This document shows positions 1-11,953 of a stretch of 64,000 nucleotides of DNA, piece after piece. The stretch comes from Kalaharituber pfeilii (Eukaryota; Ascomycota; Pezizomycetes; Pezizales; Pezizaceae): contig WHUZ01000005.1 in the NCBI GenBank assembly GCA_015179045.1, positions 1,178,001 to 1,242,000 of the forward strand, in the 5' to 3' direction. Numbering within the stretch: the first letter of the stretch is position 1; each line of letters starts with the position of its first letter. Both the position numbers and the translations under genes were made by a program. Below the pieces are notes generated by a model. The model was not told where the DNA came from. It saw only the letters and a program-made list of their open reading frames with translations, and did no database searches.

Positions 1-920
1 CAGGGTACCACCAAATTGTCGATTTGATATTGACGACGCAGAGGCCGAATGGGTTTACGTTGAGGTTCGTAGATGCGTGATACCCATGCAGTCACAGGGC
101 ACTAATCATCAGCGACTAGAACTCTTTCGACTTTATTCACTCGCGACATCTAGGTGTCTCAATTCATGATTGGGACAATTATATCGATAGTATCTATACG
201 TAAGCACCTCTCCTGTCCACATTTTACATGCTGGATTCCTCTCAGCCACTTCTAATAGGTACCAATAACTAATTGAGCCTACAATGAAACGAAACAGACA
301 CTTGAAACCAGGTGGCTGGGTCCAATTCGCAGAGCACGATTACAAGCTCTACTCTGACGACGGAACATATGAAGAATCCGCGCAATCAAAGTTCTGGGAA
401 CTCTTCTGTGCAGCCTTGACGAAGCAAGGCAAGGATACGGAGGTGGCCGAGCGTTTGGAGGACATGGTTAAGAGCCATGGCGGGTTTGTTGATGTAACAG
501 CTGTCAATCTCAAGCTGCCTTGGGGCACATGGGCAAAGGGTAAGCGTCTTAAGGAGCTGGGAAGGTTAGTTTGCTGCTGTCATGTCGAGCACGTAAGTAT
601 CATAAGTTTAGTGGGCAATTATGCTAATGGAGTTGCTATAGATGGGTTAACATAATTCTCGAGTCTGGTTTGGAAGCCTACGGCATGGCACTATTCACGA
701 GAGAGCTAGGAAAGAGCCACGATGAATCTGCAGCGCTATTTACTGAAATAAAGCAGGAACTGAAGGAGAGGAAAGTGCACTCCTATCAGTTTCAGTAAGC
801 AACCCCCACTACACATTTAGATCAGTTTACATTCCATTTTGCGTCATTTGCAATAGACAAGCATTTTAACACAGAACCGCAATATACAGGCGTTTCGTCA
901 TCGCCAGGAAGAAGTCCTAA
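1..920 (+). CDS. LaeA-like SAM-dependent methyltransferase, 3' part (5' end outside window)
   Basis: This is the C-terminal part of a methyltransferase of the fungal LaeA/methyltransf_23 type. The frame must be spliced. Exons are about 5-64 (VPPNCRFDIDDAEAEW), 120-199 (SFDFIHSRHLGVSIHDWDNY), 298-564 (HLKPGGWVQFAEHD), 642-794 and 890-920. All introns are GT-AG and the phases agree. The order VPPN..FDIDD, FDFIHxRxL, LKPGGWV is characteristic of the family; the N-terminal SAM glycine loop lies upstream of the window. The ATG at 284 is inside an intron (acceptor at 297) and is not a start. The last intron (795-889) removes an early TAA and gives the terminus QRFVIARKKS, which fits the usual family ending better. 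LaeA relatives are often tied to secondary metabolism, but the substrate cannot be told here and no biosynthetic genes are nearby. Confidence 0.85.
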
Positions 921-1868
921 GGCGCTCCCATAGCTACAGTCCGCCATTAGCCGATGTACAGTTTCCTGAGAATCAGCTGAGGAATGTTCGGTCTCAAGAG
1001 CCTCTGTTTCATTCTATCTTTTTTTTTTTTTTTTTTTTTTCTTTTTTCTTAAATAAAAATATCATCTTGGAGTAGTTTATGATAATCCATCACATACTGG
1101 GACGCAAGGTTCATTCATCATCTCAGAATTAATTTATCGCACTTGATTCTTGAATTATTCGCCTTTTGTTTTTGTTTTTTGCGTTTATTTTTGGTGCATG
1201 TGTTTTTTCCTTCATATCTTCATGTATGGAGGTGCATTGTACAAAATCATGTTGCAGTCTCAGTTGCTTTTTCCATCCTCTTTATTATTTTATTTTGACG
1301 GGCAGAAAGAAATTCTGCGGAATGAAATTTGGGAAGTCTCGGATGCTCAGTTAGTCGCCCCTATAGGCGTTTATAATTTAGGAAATTCCTTAAGCGTAGC
1401 CATTACAACGTACTTTGACAGCGGCCAGATGCATGTTTGCTGCACACTTCCACATCCCTTCAGATACTGTACTGTAATCTGATATCAAGGGACATTAAAA
1501 TGGTTTTCCTTTTCTGAACTACGAATTTGCCCAGTAGCCAAGAACGTTGACGCTTGTGGGGCCCGCGTGGGAGCTCAGGATCAAGACCACTTCTTAATAG
1601 ATCAGACTCAACGAGCTTGCCTTTCATTCCCTTCGTGAATACAAGCATTTACCAAAAAGACTCCGCTTATTTTGATAAGATTCACGGACATGAAACTCTT
1701 CATAGAAGCAATAGAGAACAGTGGGTGCGAAAACGTGCGCATAAGTTGGTCCACCACTGTATATCAAAATTGGTAACTGCATTTACTTACCGTTAGCTTG
1801 GTATCAGAAGGGGGCTGTGTCACGCCATGCGTCACGCCATGCATCACGCCACGCGTCACGCCACGCCT
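921..1868. other. Intergenic spacer with no supported gene
   Basis: Follows the methyltransferase stop. It holds a poly(T) run of about 24 at 1018-1041 and AT-rich sequence likely to be 3' flank. ORFs here are short, without recognisable domains or splice-compatible neighbours. Confidence 0.6.
1817..1867. repeat. Short tandem repeat, about 10-bp unit GTCACGCCAT
   Basis: About five imperfect copies of GTCACGCCAT/GTCACGCCAC stand head to tail directly before the left end of the element at 1871. Unit differences are mostly C/T. Confidence 0.8.
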
Positions 1869-1870
1869 TA

Positions 1871-2559
1871 TGGTTGGGGACATCTGTACGCGGAGTAAAT
1901 TGCACCCCAACTTCAACGCTCTAAAGCGCAACCAAAATAAATAGATAAAATTAGTTTTGTGTCGTAATATGATAGATCAGACAATGAAGAATAAAGTTAC
2001 GAAGCGATATGTATTTATTTGATTTTTTGTTATAGTGTTTCATGGAGTTAAAAATCAGAAACTTTATATGGAGAGGGGTCATAAATGTCGCCCTTTGGTA
2101 ATCACCAAATATAGTATAATATATACTTAGTAGTAGTATAGTATATACTTAGTAGTAGTATAGTATATATTTAGTAGTCTAGCTAAAAATGGTGAGCAGC
2201 TAACTAAAAATGGAATAGAATATGTACATCTCTTATGCAATATCCCTTTACTACTTGGTTTTATGTTGTGTGCGACTGATGCAATAGATATATGCAAGTT
2301 GACAGCCAGGCTAGGATATGTAGAGCGTGACAGTGTGATCGGGCGGTAGGAGCAGTAACAGTAGTGCGAGCAGTAGCAGCAGTGCGAGCAGTAGAAGCGG
2401 TAGAGCTGTGGGAGAACGATGGAGCGGTGGAGGTGGGAAGAATACCTTTCAAACTCGCTGCATACTATCAGGCAGAATGTGCATGTACCCACGTAAATGG
2501 AGTGCTTAGTCATCGAACCAAATGTCGCCCCCTACTCCGCGTGCAGATGTCCCCAACCA
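1871..2559. mobile_element. TA-flanked TIR element (Tc1/mariner-like MITE)
   Basis: The left end TGGTTGGGGACATCTG.ACG is repeated inverted at the right end (about 27 bp, one mismatch near position 17). Both ends are bounded by TA (1869-1870 and 2560-2561), the target duplication typical of Tc1/mariner elements. The 689-bp body has no transposase-like frame, so it is probably non-autonomous. It contains a tandem array of a TAGTAGTATAGTATATACT-type unit at about 2118-2180. Assignment to Tc1/mariner rests only on the TA and the TIR. Confidence 0.75.
2118..2182. repeat. AT-rich tandem repeat inside the TIR element
   Basis: Roughly three copies of a 23-25 bp unit containing TATACTTAGTAGTAGTATAG. 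Direct reading of the sequence; no coding meaning seen. Confidence 0.75.
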
Positions 2560-2812
2560 TATTGAATTGAATTGAAACTTTTCGACCACTTGGTTAGGTT
2601 ATTTGTTTCGTTTAAGTATCTATGTTGCAACGGTACGCAGGGCTTTGGGGCATTGACAAATAAGTTTAATGTTTATGACGCCACCGAACTAAAAGCTCCC
2701 AAGGGGTTGGAGACGAAGGAAGGTAACTTGCTTACTTTGCTTACCTATTCAGGTACAGAATATGGTGAAGGGGGTGGACGTGCCAGCTAATAACCCTAAG
2801 CTTAACACCAGG

Positions 2813-3040
2813 TGTTACGGGTTCACCGCGACCATAGTGTGGGCGGCCGGTGGAGCGCGTGAAAAGCGAAAAATGCAAGCGCATACAAAATACACATATA
2901 CGACATAAGCAACATGCGACAGCCGGAAAGGCGCCGCAGTCGCATAATGAGTACTATATGAGCTACGCAGAGGACTAGCTAGTCAAGTGTCTTTTTGGCC
3001 TGGTGGACGGTAACTCTCTGCGTTTACCACCTCCGTAACA
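2813..3040 (+). mobile_element. Solo LTR (228 bp) with 5-bp target duplication
   Basis: The element begins TGTTACGG and ends CCGTAACA, so it has the TG...CA termini of retroviral-type LTRs. It is flanked by the 5-bp duplication CCAGG (2808-2812 and 3041-3045). A second copy lies at 11712-11948 with a different duplication, so both are independent insertions. No gag/pol, primer-binding site or partner LTR adjoins it; it is best read as a solo LTR left by recombination. A small non-autonomous TIR element is less likely because of the TG/CA ends and 5-bp duplication. Confidence 0.82.
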
Positions 3041-3045
3041 CCAGG

Positions 3046-3666
3046 CTAGGCTCAGGAAGCCTGTGGCGGTGTTTTGATAACTGATATTATGCAACTGACA
3101 TGACACACCTTTCAGGCATATAGAGCAGGTATGATACTTACTTCTTTATATTGCGAATAAAAGCACACATGTATACATTCTACATATCAATATCAGCCCT
3201 GGGGGGTATGTCGATCTGTAGAATGGATTCGATATCTACATGTAAAGAGCAAACAACGACAGAGCATGGATATAGGTAAATATTCTTGAGTAAGTACTAC
3301 TGTAGTGTATGCCTCTAAATTAACGAAGTCATACGTGTCTTGGAAGCTAACTAATAGTTATGGTTTTTGGAGGCGTTGACAAGCTATCTGTAGTCGTATG
3401 GGTTAAGAAGTTCCTTAATCTGGAACGGTCTGGTGGAAATGGTTGCAACAAGACTAGCTAGAACGTGATATCTTCTCTTGTTGCATATGTTGTACTGGTT
3501 CCAGGGTAGAATGTACCTATGTGGTAATATCAGTACAATGTACGTATTTCCATTGTATGTGCATTTGTAATTGACAGATGTAAAGCAGTCGGTTCTTTGC
3601 AACTTATAGTGCGTCACTTAACAGTACGTAAGATCATAGCTTACCTCCATAGGCCTATATACATAT
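3046..3666. other. Intergenic spacer with no supported gene
   Basis: AT-rich sequence between the solo LTR and the next TIR element. Only short ORFs, none with recognisable content. Confidence 0.55.
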
Positions 3667-3668
3667 TA

Positions 3669-4054
3669 GCGGTATTCAGATTAGACTGTCCTCATATAAA
3701 ATGGAATCCGGCGGACAAACCAGTTTATCCGGTCTGTAGTCTGAGTACCCTCTTGTGAAGATCGGATTTTTTGTCAAATCGGAAACTGGTTTTGGGTCCA
3801 AAATCCACCGGAATTTATGCATGCCAGGTCCTGAATATTGCATCAATGCCCGCAAGATGCATCATATATATGCAGTTGTCGCAAAAATCCGACTGGATTT
3901 TTTCTGCAAAAAAACGCGAAAATAAACCGGTTTAACTGGTTTATAACATGAACATACCAGATAAAATTTTGTATGGAGATCCCCAGATTTTCCGGACTTG
4001 ATAAAATTTTGAAATCCGGAAAATCTGGCCAGATTTTTCTAATCTGAATACCGC
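3669..4054. mobile_element. TA-flanked MITE with TIR GCGGTATTCAGATTAGA
   Basis: The 17-bp left end GCGGTATTCAGATTAGA is found perfectly inverted at the right end, with TA on both sides (3667-3668, 4055-4056). Length is 386 bp. Further inside, AAATC/TCCGGA-rich blocks (GGAAAATCTGGCCAGATTTT) make extra self-complementary segments. There is no coding potential. Likely a non-autonomous Tc1/mariner-type element. Confidence 0.8.
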
Positions 4055-4333
4055 TATTTACTAGCTAGCCTACGTTTGCCACAAGGTGCAGCCAGATTTA
4101 CAGCCCATATTGCAATTGCGCCCCAACTAAAATCCGAGCTCCCAAGCCCACCCCATACGTGCAATAGTCACGTGCACCCATCTCCTAGCTGATCCAACAT
4201 AGTCAACTCTATACTCAAGCTAGTTCATAAATATGCTACGTACAATCGTAGTAGGTGATCATATTCCATTCCTACACACATCCGTAGAGTACATAATATG
4301 CGGTCTATTAAGTAAGTCAACTCATTTCCTGAA

Positions 4334-4548
4334 GTCGCGAGACATGCATCCGAGCGGACCCCCTATGGAACTACACAACTCGAGCTGAGAATGATCCAAT
4401 TTGAAATCTGAAAAGGGATCGGAAATGTCTGATGATGACTTGAGGAGACCATGATTTTTCTGTAGTATTTTTTGCTTATTTATTTATTTATTTATTTTTT
4501 TTTTTGGAATCTTCGGTGGGGGGTCCGCTCAGATGCATGTCTCACAAC
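4334..4548. mobile_element. Small TIR element, ends GTYGYGAGACATGCATCYGA
   Basis: The left arm (4334-4363) and right arm (4518-4548) are inverted copies of GTYGYGAGACATGCATCYGA followed by GCGGACCCC. The three differences are all C/T transitions. The interior of about 150 bp has a (TTTA)n/poly(T) tract. No clear target duplication was found, so the exact ends and superfamily are uncertain. Confidence 0.65.
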
Positions 4549-6161
4549 CCTAAGGGATAAAACGCTTCACAACCAACTGTACCGTCCCGTTGATCGTTCA
4601 TCTTAACTTTTTCTAACTACCTGTTATATTTTAATTTCCAACGCTCAAGCACCCAATATCAAGTAAAGAGGTACCACAGTTCGGCAAGAGAATCATGACC
4701 AATAGGCAACATGCGGTCTGCCACCACCCATTTTCATAAATCTTTCCTCGGTTCGTGCAGAAATTAATTATACGAGTGCTTGAACACTTACATCTTCTTC
4801 ATATGTACAGTGACCCGTAAAAAGTCTTGGGAGTTAGGCAATATTGGGGTAAGTACATCATGCCAGCCTAATCCCCAAGACTTCCTACGGTTCGCTGTAC
4901 TATATGAGATATGTGTTTTATCCCTACACCGCGGGATATTCATTACTTCCCCAGATAGATATCTTGTATGCAGGAACGGCAGAAACCAAATTGTATAACA
5001 TACAAAATAATCTCATATTGCAGTAAGTATGTATGCAAAAGAAGTTATAAGATACGTATATCTGCATGCATTCACGAGATTAAATTCATGCAGTTGAAGT
5101 GGTACATGATCATGCACAAATGCTCACAAGATGCTAAGAAAGCTCCCAGTATTGTGGTGTTCAACAACGGCACAGATTTATGTTGTTACAAATAAATAAT
5201 CTATAGCCAATATACTTATAGATTGCTTGTTGAGGTAGCAAGCTCCTTTTTGAAATGGAGTATCAGTAAGCAGATAGCCTGACATAGCCATTCTTTCCTA
5301 CTTTACTTTTCGATGCTAACGAATGTTCTCCTGTCTTGCTAAGCTATGCCCTTCGTAAGGGAATACCACACACCACATATGCAAGGTCCCGCTTGGACAA
5401 GTACAATCCAAAATAATGGTATTAAGTATATACATACAAGCACAAAGACTTCACCGCAGCCAAGCCAAACAGCATACCTTCTACCCAATGCCCATAAATT
5501 AATACACGTGATCTGATCACCCCTTTTTTTCCACCTCACATTGCACGTATTTTCTACAAATATCGCAATACACAGTGCGTATAAATAGTTATGAATGCAA
5601 ATCCTGAGAAGCGAAGTCTAGAAAACAAGAAGAAAAAAAAGGGTTTTTTTTTTTTTTCGTTTTATTGTCCTTTCTGAATGATATTGATTGGAAGTTGACA
5701 TCGACGCAAGCACACGATCATGGCCAGATTACCACTGAAGACGTGGCCTGGAGAAATACAAAAACAATGCAAAAACAAGCCGAGAGTAAATCGGGATAGA
5801 GGTTATGATATATGCCATGCAAGAGAATATTCAGAGGCGAGATACCCACTCCAGCCGACCCGACTTTTGTCCCCGTAAGCAAAAACTTTAGGAACCCAAT
5901 CAACCTAAAAGAAGATATCCCTCCGTCACAATAGAGCATAAACAGTCAGATGGCTCATTCAGATATCCATTACTGCCCATCCATCCATACCATCTTATTA
6001 CGCCACCCAGCTCCATCCCAGTACCTAACCCAATTCCAGTCCATGTTACCCACCAGCATTACCAATAACTACTCGCAGTAGACACCAGAACCTACGAGAA
6101 GCATAAAACCAAAATGAAGCAGAGTTGGAAGAAAAATGCAATATGATACGCCTTAGTCGAA
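4549..6161. other. Intergenic spacer, 3' flank of the 6162-7993 gene
   Basis: No supported gene. It contains an imperfect 16-bp inverted repeat (GTCTTGGGAGTTAGGC near 4822 and its partner near 4878) and an A/T homopolymer stretch at 5628-5657. The last several hundred bases probably include the 3' UTR of the minus-strand gene that ends at 6162. Confidence 0.5.
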
Positions 6162-7993
6162 TTAGAATGAAGTATATCTGAATGCAGTGATGTGAATTTC
6201 CCTTGAATCTCTTTTATTGATAATATTGTTGGTTATTATGCTGCTGTTGATACTGTTGCTGTTGATATTGTGCATGGGGGGGGTATATGCAATATATGCT
6301 GTATTACTAGATGAAAAGTCGGCTGCTTGTTGGGGTAGCGGTCCATCAGGCAAGGGGAAATTCGGTGGGTATCCCGACTGAGGGCTCCAATTCGGTTGTT
6401 GTGGCAATGCATTCTGTAACCGTGTCGGCGTGCTTGGCTGGGTCCCAGATCCGTACTCCCGTCGATATGGTGGAGTGCCCACGACCATGGCATTAGGGGG
6501 AGGGCTGGGAGGCGGAATTCCTTCCCTCAAAGTTTGTCCATTCGCACCTCCTGCAAAGAGGAATCCCGATTGATTGGACATATTTACCATTTCCGCTGGC
6601 TCTGGTTGAATTGAAGTCGGTCTTCCCCGGCCTCCGTTTCCCATAGGGGCAGCGGCACTGGATATAGGTGCAGATTTCAGTTCTTCCTCTGCTTTTGCAG
6701 CAGCACGTTCCTCGCGTTTCTTGATAATTGTATAAACAGCCACAGCTGCTAAAGCAATGAACACGATTGATCCAGCTACAGCACCCGACACAATTGGGGT
6801 CGTCGTGCTCTCCTCCTGAGACTTGCTTGTAGCACTTGGTGTAGGTGCATCTAAAGTAGTGGTTGGCACAATGAGATCAGAAACAATTAGGGTTTCTTGT
6901 ACTGATGCTTCTGTAGGAAGAGGCGGGGGTTCCGTCGCTGTTTGTACATGTTCTGTTGTCGAAATCGTTTCAACAGTAGAAGTAGTCAATGACGATTCCG
7001 ACCTTGATGTCGTACTTGATGTCGTACTTGATGTTTTACTTGATGTTTTACTCGACATGATAGCTGAGGTCGAACTTGGGGTCGACGTCGTTTTCTTTTC
7101 TACAGTGCTAGTGCTAGTGATTTCCTTTGTTGTCGTACTACGGTGCTCGTTTGTACTGGTTGTTTGGACTTTCGGCCTCGAAACGCAACCTCCCTTGCCG
7201 TTCTGAACGACACATTTTGGATGTGATTCAGAGCTGTTTACCAAGTTAGACTGCAGTCACGTAACCAGTGGTAGATACATACCAACAAGCCATATTCTTA
7301 GGACAACGAGAATCGTCATAGTCGAGGCATGTCTCGATCCCAGTGCATTCTCGTCTTTGTAAAGCGCAGTTAGCTGGCCGAACAAAAGATAAAACCATAT
7401 GTCAAGCTGAGGGCTTGCCTCAAGCTACATGTTGACAAGGAGCTAGACTCACCCATTAGGACAACAACCTGTAAAAATGCAGTCAGCAATCCATGTTCAC
7501 TCCCCGCATGGTTCCCTCGTCTTAAATGAAACTTACCAGTCTTCGTACAGTACGTCCCCTTTGGACATACAACCCCCACTTCGCAGACAACATCGTCCTG
7601 ATTCGCCTTCTCTTCTTCAACTACCTTTTCATCTGTCTTGCTATCCTTCTCAGTTTCATTCCCAGTATCCTTCTCATCGCTGGCTGTTTGTGGTGTCCTT
7701 TTTTGATGCAGTTCGATGGTGTTATGAACGAACGTGAAGGGCATCTCTGACGCAAGCACCTCCGCCCGTCTGTGCCTTCGCAGTCTGTAAAGATGCCCAT
7801 GAGCATGGTGATGCGAGTGAGGATGTCCTCGCAAATTGTCAGGTATATTCGGAATTTCTGGTTCAACAATCAGATCCGCTGGATTCAGTAGATTGTGATT
7901 TATGAAGCTGGCGGCAGAAGTGCTCGAGAGCAGGAGCAAACTAGTGAGTGCAATGGCCAACAGGCCGGGCGACTTCTTTTCTGGTTTGATCAT
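6162..7993 (-). CDS. Secreted Cys-rich, Ser/Thr-rich single-pass membrane protein (Wsc/Mid2-like architecture)
   Basis: Predicted 538-aa protein from four exons: 7537-7993, 7453-7468 (a 16-nt microexon), 7283-7354 and 6162-7233. The start MIKPEKKSPGLL was chosen because it opens a signal peptide (LLAIALTSLLLLSSTSA). Next come a His-rich stretch (HPHSHHHAHGHL), an acidic/Lys linker and a Cys-rich module (CEVGVVCPKGTYC...CCPNG...CTGIETC...CPKNMACC) built across the small exons. Then follow a Ser/Thr-rich stalk, a transmembrane helix (IVSGAVAGSIVFIALAAVAV) followed by KKREER, and a Pro/Gln-rich cytosolic tail. This order resembles fungal cell-wall stress sensors and related surface proteins, but the Cys pattern is not a canonical WSC domain. 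A role at the cell surface is inference. Phases sum correctly to 539 codons with the stop. Confidence 0.8.
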
Positions 7994-10900
7994 TGTATAT
8001 GTAAGGGGTATCAAGTATAGCAAACCAAAACCAGCTGCAAACGCTAATGAGAACAAAGTATGCGGAACACGAAAACGGCAATTCCTTGTCGAAGCAGCAA
8101 GTCAAAGCGAGTGGCAGGCCTTCACTGTGTTAGGCACGCGGGCCAAAGAAAGGAGTGTATGGTTCTTCAAAGTGGACTTGAGATGATTAGAGAGTGATGT
8201 AAACCACGAAGGCTGAAGCTTGATAGCTCGTCAGTGTTTTTAGAGAGCGACAGAGTAACGTTAGCCAACGAACGTTTGTACCTTTGGTGAATGAATTGAC
8301 AGCCATACAGGAAAGAAAAGGAAGAGGACCAAAAATCCTTCTACACCCGACTATTATGGGCAGCAAGGTAGTACCAAGATCGTTAATCACCATACCCTTA
8401 CAAGTGGAGACCCAGTCCATGAGGCTGTCTACAAACGTCTGCAAGGCTAACCTACTATGCCCAAAGTCATACTTCAACGCCGCAATCAATATCGACAAGC
8501 GACTGGTTTTGCATACCTCTCAGCCCGGACTCCCACTCCAAGCGCAATATAGGAAAAAAGGGAGGCGGGTTTAGGCGGATGGCGGAATGTATCTGTACAG
8601 TCTGTGCTATTTTTCGTTTAAACTAATTTGCGCGTGGCTGCATGCCCTGCCCAATGATACAAAATGTCCAGTACGACGTAACATTAGTCCAGCCGCGCGG
8701 GACTGTGGCTCATCATGCAACAGGTAGTGCAAAACGTCCAACATACCGTTCCCCTACCATCCTTGGCCATTCCCTCGATTATGTGGCTGGGACAACTTTG
8801 CGATCCATGACCAAGTCCAGTGAACAGAAAACTTAGAGCTATGTTGATTCCCGTAGATTCTTTCGGAAGCCTAGTAGCGCTTGCTTTGTTAAACTGGTGA
8901 AATATTTCATGGAAGTGTGGCCTGTAGCTAGGTCCACGCATCCGAAGCCTGAGCTGGGCGAAGCAAAAAAAAAAAAAAAAAAAGGCCCCCTTTGGAATTA
9001 GTTGCAAATCAGTTCACGGAAAGATCCATGCAATAATGCATGGGGTTCTTAGTATGCCTAAATCTCCTGAGTAACCTAGTCTAGTTGCCAGTAATCCAAT
9101 TATCGACCCTGAGCGGGTGAGTAAACGAGATTCAAATTCGTTGGAGCCCAGAAACTTCTGTTAGCCATGAAAGTACCTCATCTGCAGCTACTCATTGTGA
9201 TTATGAGAAAATGACAGAATGCAGGTATTCCAAGTAAACAGGACCCTTTATCCACATACTTGTACCCGATAACGAACCAATTTCGTGATCACAGATATCA
9301 GAGCCTCGCACGTTTTTTCCCTTAGAACAGAGTTACTAGGGTTCCGCACTGTGTTCAGTACGTAAAAGAAATTCCTCTTCAAGGCTAGTGTAAGCGACTA
9401 GACATGTTTTTTGGCTACTGCCAACATTGCTTAACCAATCCGTAGTTTCCGGTCGTCTCTAGGTAGCACAGAGACTGCATCTCCCTATACATAACGCTAA
9501 TTCGCAACGTTAGGGAAACAGGGGCGTTGTGGAAAGATGTCCCTCATATTCAACCTTAGGCACAGTGCAGTAGGTAATGATAGTAGAGTACTATGATAGT
9601 ACCTGTAATACCTTTGTGGATTTCTTTCGAAATAGCTGCCGAAAGCCAAGGTCAGTGAAGAGGTGACCTTAGCAGAAATCTAATTCGCCAAAGGAGATCT
9701 ATGCCACAGCCCCCCACTTAAGCTGAAAATCGCCGAGCTGCGCTTTGATATGTCTCAGACTCCGAGAGTCAGGATTTTCGTACCACCTCGGTTCTGTATT
9801 CGAAAATGTGCCAGCACCTACTCTTGTTCGGGTAAGTAGTGCAAGGTACAGTTAGCAAAATGAAGCAACACAGGTGCGACGTTGCGATGTAAGAGTCATA
9901 CAGGTACTCAATTATCCATTGTTTAATTTGTGCGGTGTAACCGGCCACAGAAATGAAACTACTTAATGTTGCACAAGATGCAGTAGAACGCACATCTTGC
10001 ATATCATGTGATTCTCATAAACGTAATAGCAGTTGGTTTGAATGTAAGCATTTTTCCGAAGATAAATCAGAAAATATGCACCTTGAAGGCGGTAGGGTTA
10101 ACGTTGTGCCGTTGCGGGTAAATGTCCTACCATGGTGAACAGATTCCTGGTCACAGAAAGTCGTTGGATTAAGAACTATGCACTGTGTTACATTAGATCG
10201 TGACACAAGTCCAGCTCTTGTCGGGCACGCCTTACTATCCTGCCTGCATTGTTCCTGATAGCAGAGCCGAATCGATTGATGTACTGTAGCCCTGAACCTT
10301 ATAAGCTCATGAGCGTTCTTTGAAATTGCTGAGAACTTACCTCCTTGGTCAGTACCAACTCTAGCTTGTAGAGAAGGCCTCTTGAATCCTCTGTAAATAC
10401 ATATATTGATGTTATTACGTCTGTTACAAAAGATGGTAACATCCATTTACCCATGCTTGAAAGTAGGGCCGTGGTCAACGATTGCGTTGAAATTCAGTTG
10501 GGCTTGATTCATTCACATTGAATTAAACCTTTTACTCAGACCTGATATCTCTGAATTCGATGAGGATAAATGGAGGTAACAGTTGATGCCGTATATAGGT
10601 CTTGGGTTTCATCTGGTTGGCACAGTTTGATGATAAGGAACCAAGTTATTAAAGAAGCGGCTACTTCCTCAAGAGGAAAGCGTTCTAAACTTCGAATAAG
10701 GAAAAAACCCCTGAAATTCCGCTCGATTACTAAGCACATAGTCTGGTTGCTATCAGCCTTATCGATGGAAATGCTATGCGCATGATTCCGTTGCTACGAC
10801 ATTATGCAATTGTATCATGTTATGTCAGCATTGATCTCTCTCTCCAAAAAAAACCGACTTTCTGTCGCCCAGATTCCCATTTCCAGACGCCCAGTCCAAA

Positions 10901-11024
10901 TTCTGGGCTTGACCCCGATTCCCATCGCAACACAACACACGCTCAAACTTCTAAAATCTCAAAATATTTGTCAGCAATTTCTATACCAAGATGGCTACAG
11001 CATCACCACTATCTGCATTACTAT
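7994..11024. other. 3-kb intergenic spacer
   Basis: Upstream of the minus-strand membrane protein and with no supported gene. It contains a poly(A) run at about 8966-8984. Several ORFs of 60-143 codons are present on both strands but show no recognisable domain and no consistent splice model. Its first 300 bases probably hold the promoter and 5' leader of the gene starting at 7993. Confidence 0.5.
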
Positions 11025-11642
11025 AGTGGTTATCAGTTGTGCGTTACGTTACGTTACGTTAGGTAACCCATGTCAGTCAACTAAGCCTGAATGAGAGGAT
11101 TGTTGCTGATTTCCCCCAAGTAACCAACGTTACCATTGCATATCGACACATCCGTAACATTACCATACTCAACACCTCTTTTTTTTTTTTTTTTTTTCAC
11201 GTGACCCCGCTTGTAGCTGTTCGCCATGGCAGGGCATACTCAACACCTCGAAGAATGCCAAAACCGAACATGTGATCACAACGACCATCGAGACTCATGC
11301 CACTAGTATATGTATGTTACTTGAGCTTGAGGGAGTAGAAGTGTGTGAACTTGCTGCTGTTGTAGTGGATGTTTGCTGAATTTCATGTGTAGATTGTATA
11401 TGCTTATGAGGTGGTAGATTTAAGATGTGTTGGTGTTAGCTAAAAACGGGTTGCATATCCCTGTCGTTACCCAGAGTTACGCGAAGTTACGGATATGGTG
11501 GTGGTGGTAACGCGATGATCTGGCAACGTGATCATCGTTACTTTACGTAATGAAAATCGGTAATGAAATCAGGCAATAAGATTGTTTGCTTATGTCATGT
11601 TACCTAACGTAACGTAACGTAAGCCCATAACTGACAACCACT
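11025..11642. mobile_element. Foldback/TIR element with GTTACG-repeat arms
   Basis: The left arm (11025-11073) starts AGTGGTTATCAGTT and contains three GTTACG-type units followed by TTAGGTAAC. The right arm (11594-11642) is its inverted copy with a few mismatches. The 3-bp sequence TAT lies just outside each end (11022-11024, 11643-11645), a possible target duplication. The interior of about 520 bp is rich in GTTAC/GTAAC motifs but encodes nothing recognisable. A hAT or PIF derivative is possible; the superfamily is not established. Confidence 0.65.
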
Positions 11643-11711
11643 TATATCGCCATCATGTACATTATCAGCACATGTACAGCTATCCACATTGTTGCTAATA
11701 CTCTTCAGAGT

Positions 11712-11948
11712 TGTTATGGGTTCACCGCGACCGTAGTGTGGGCGGCCGGTGGAGCGCGCGAAAAGCGAAAAATGCAAGCGCATACGAAATGCGCATATGC
11801 GACGTAGGCGACATGCGACAGCCGAAAGGCGCTGCAGTCGCATAAATGAGTACTATATGAGCTACGCAGAGGACTAGCGAGTATCGCTAGTCAAGTGTCT
11901 TTTTGGCCTGGCGGACGGTAACTCTCTGCGTTTACCACCTCCGTAACA
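11712..11948 (+). mobile_element. Second solo LTR of the TGTTACGG family (237 bp)
   Basis: Closely matches the LTR at 2813-3040 along its length, including the block GCGCATACGAAATGCGCATA and the end TTACCACCTCCGTAACA. Termini are TGTTATGG...CCGTAACA. The 5-bp duplication is AGAGT (11707-11711 and 11949-11953), different from the first copy. A 9-bp length difference and scattered transitions separate the two. Confidence 0.82.
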
Positions 11949-11953
11949 AGAGT

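Noticed and set aside
284..655. 123-codon ORF read as a whole methyltransferase
   Set aside because: Its ATG lies inside an intron and its last 30 codons are intron; the spliced model over 1-920 recovers the family motifs on both sides.
4822..4878. Imperfect 16-bp inverted repeat that might be a small MITE or terminator
   Set aside because: Mismatched arms, no flanking duplication and no neighbouring gene end; too weak to call.
9769..10446. Two minus-strand ORFs of 77 and 143 codons
   Set aside because: No domain seen and no consistent join between them.
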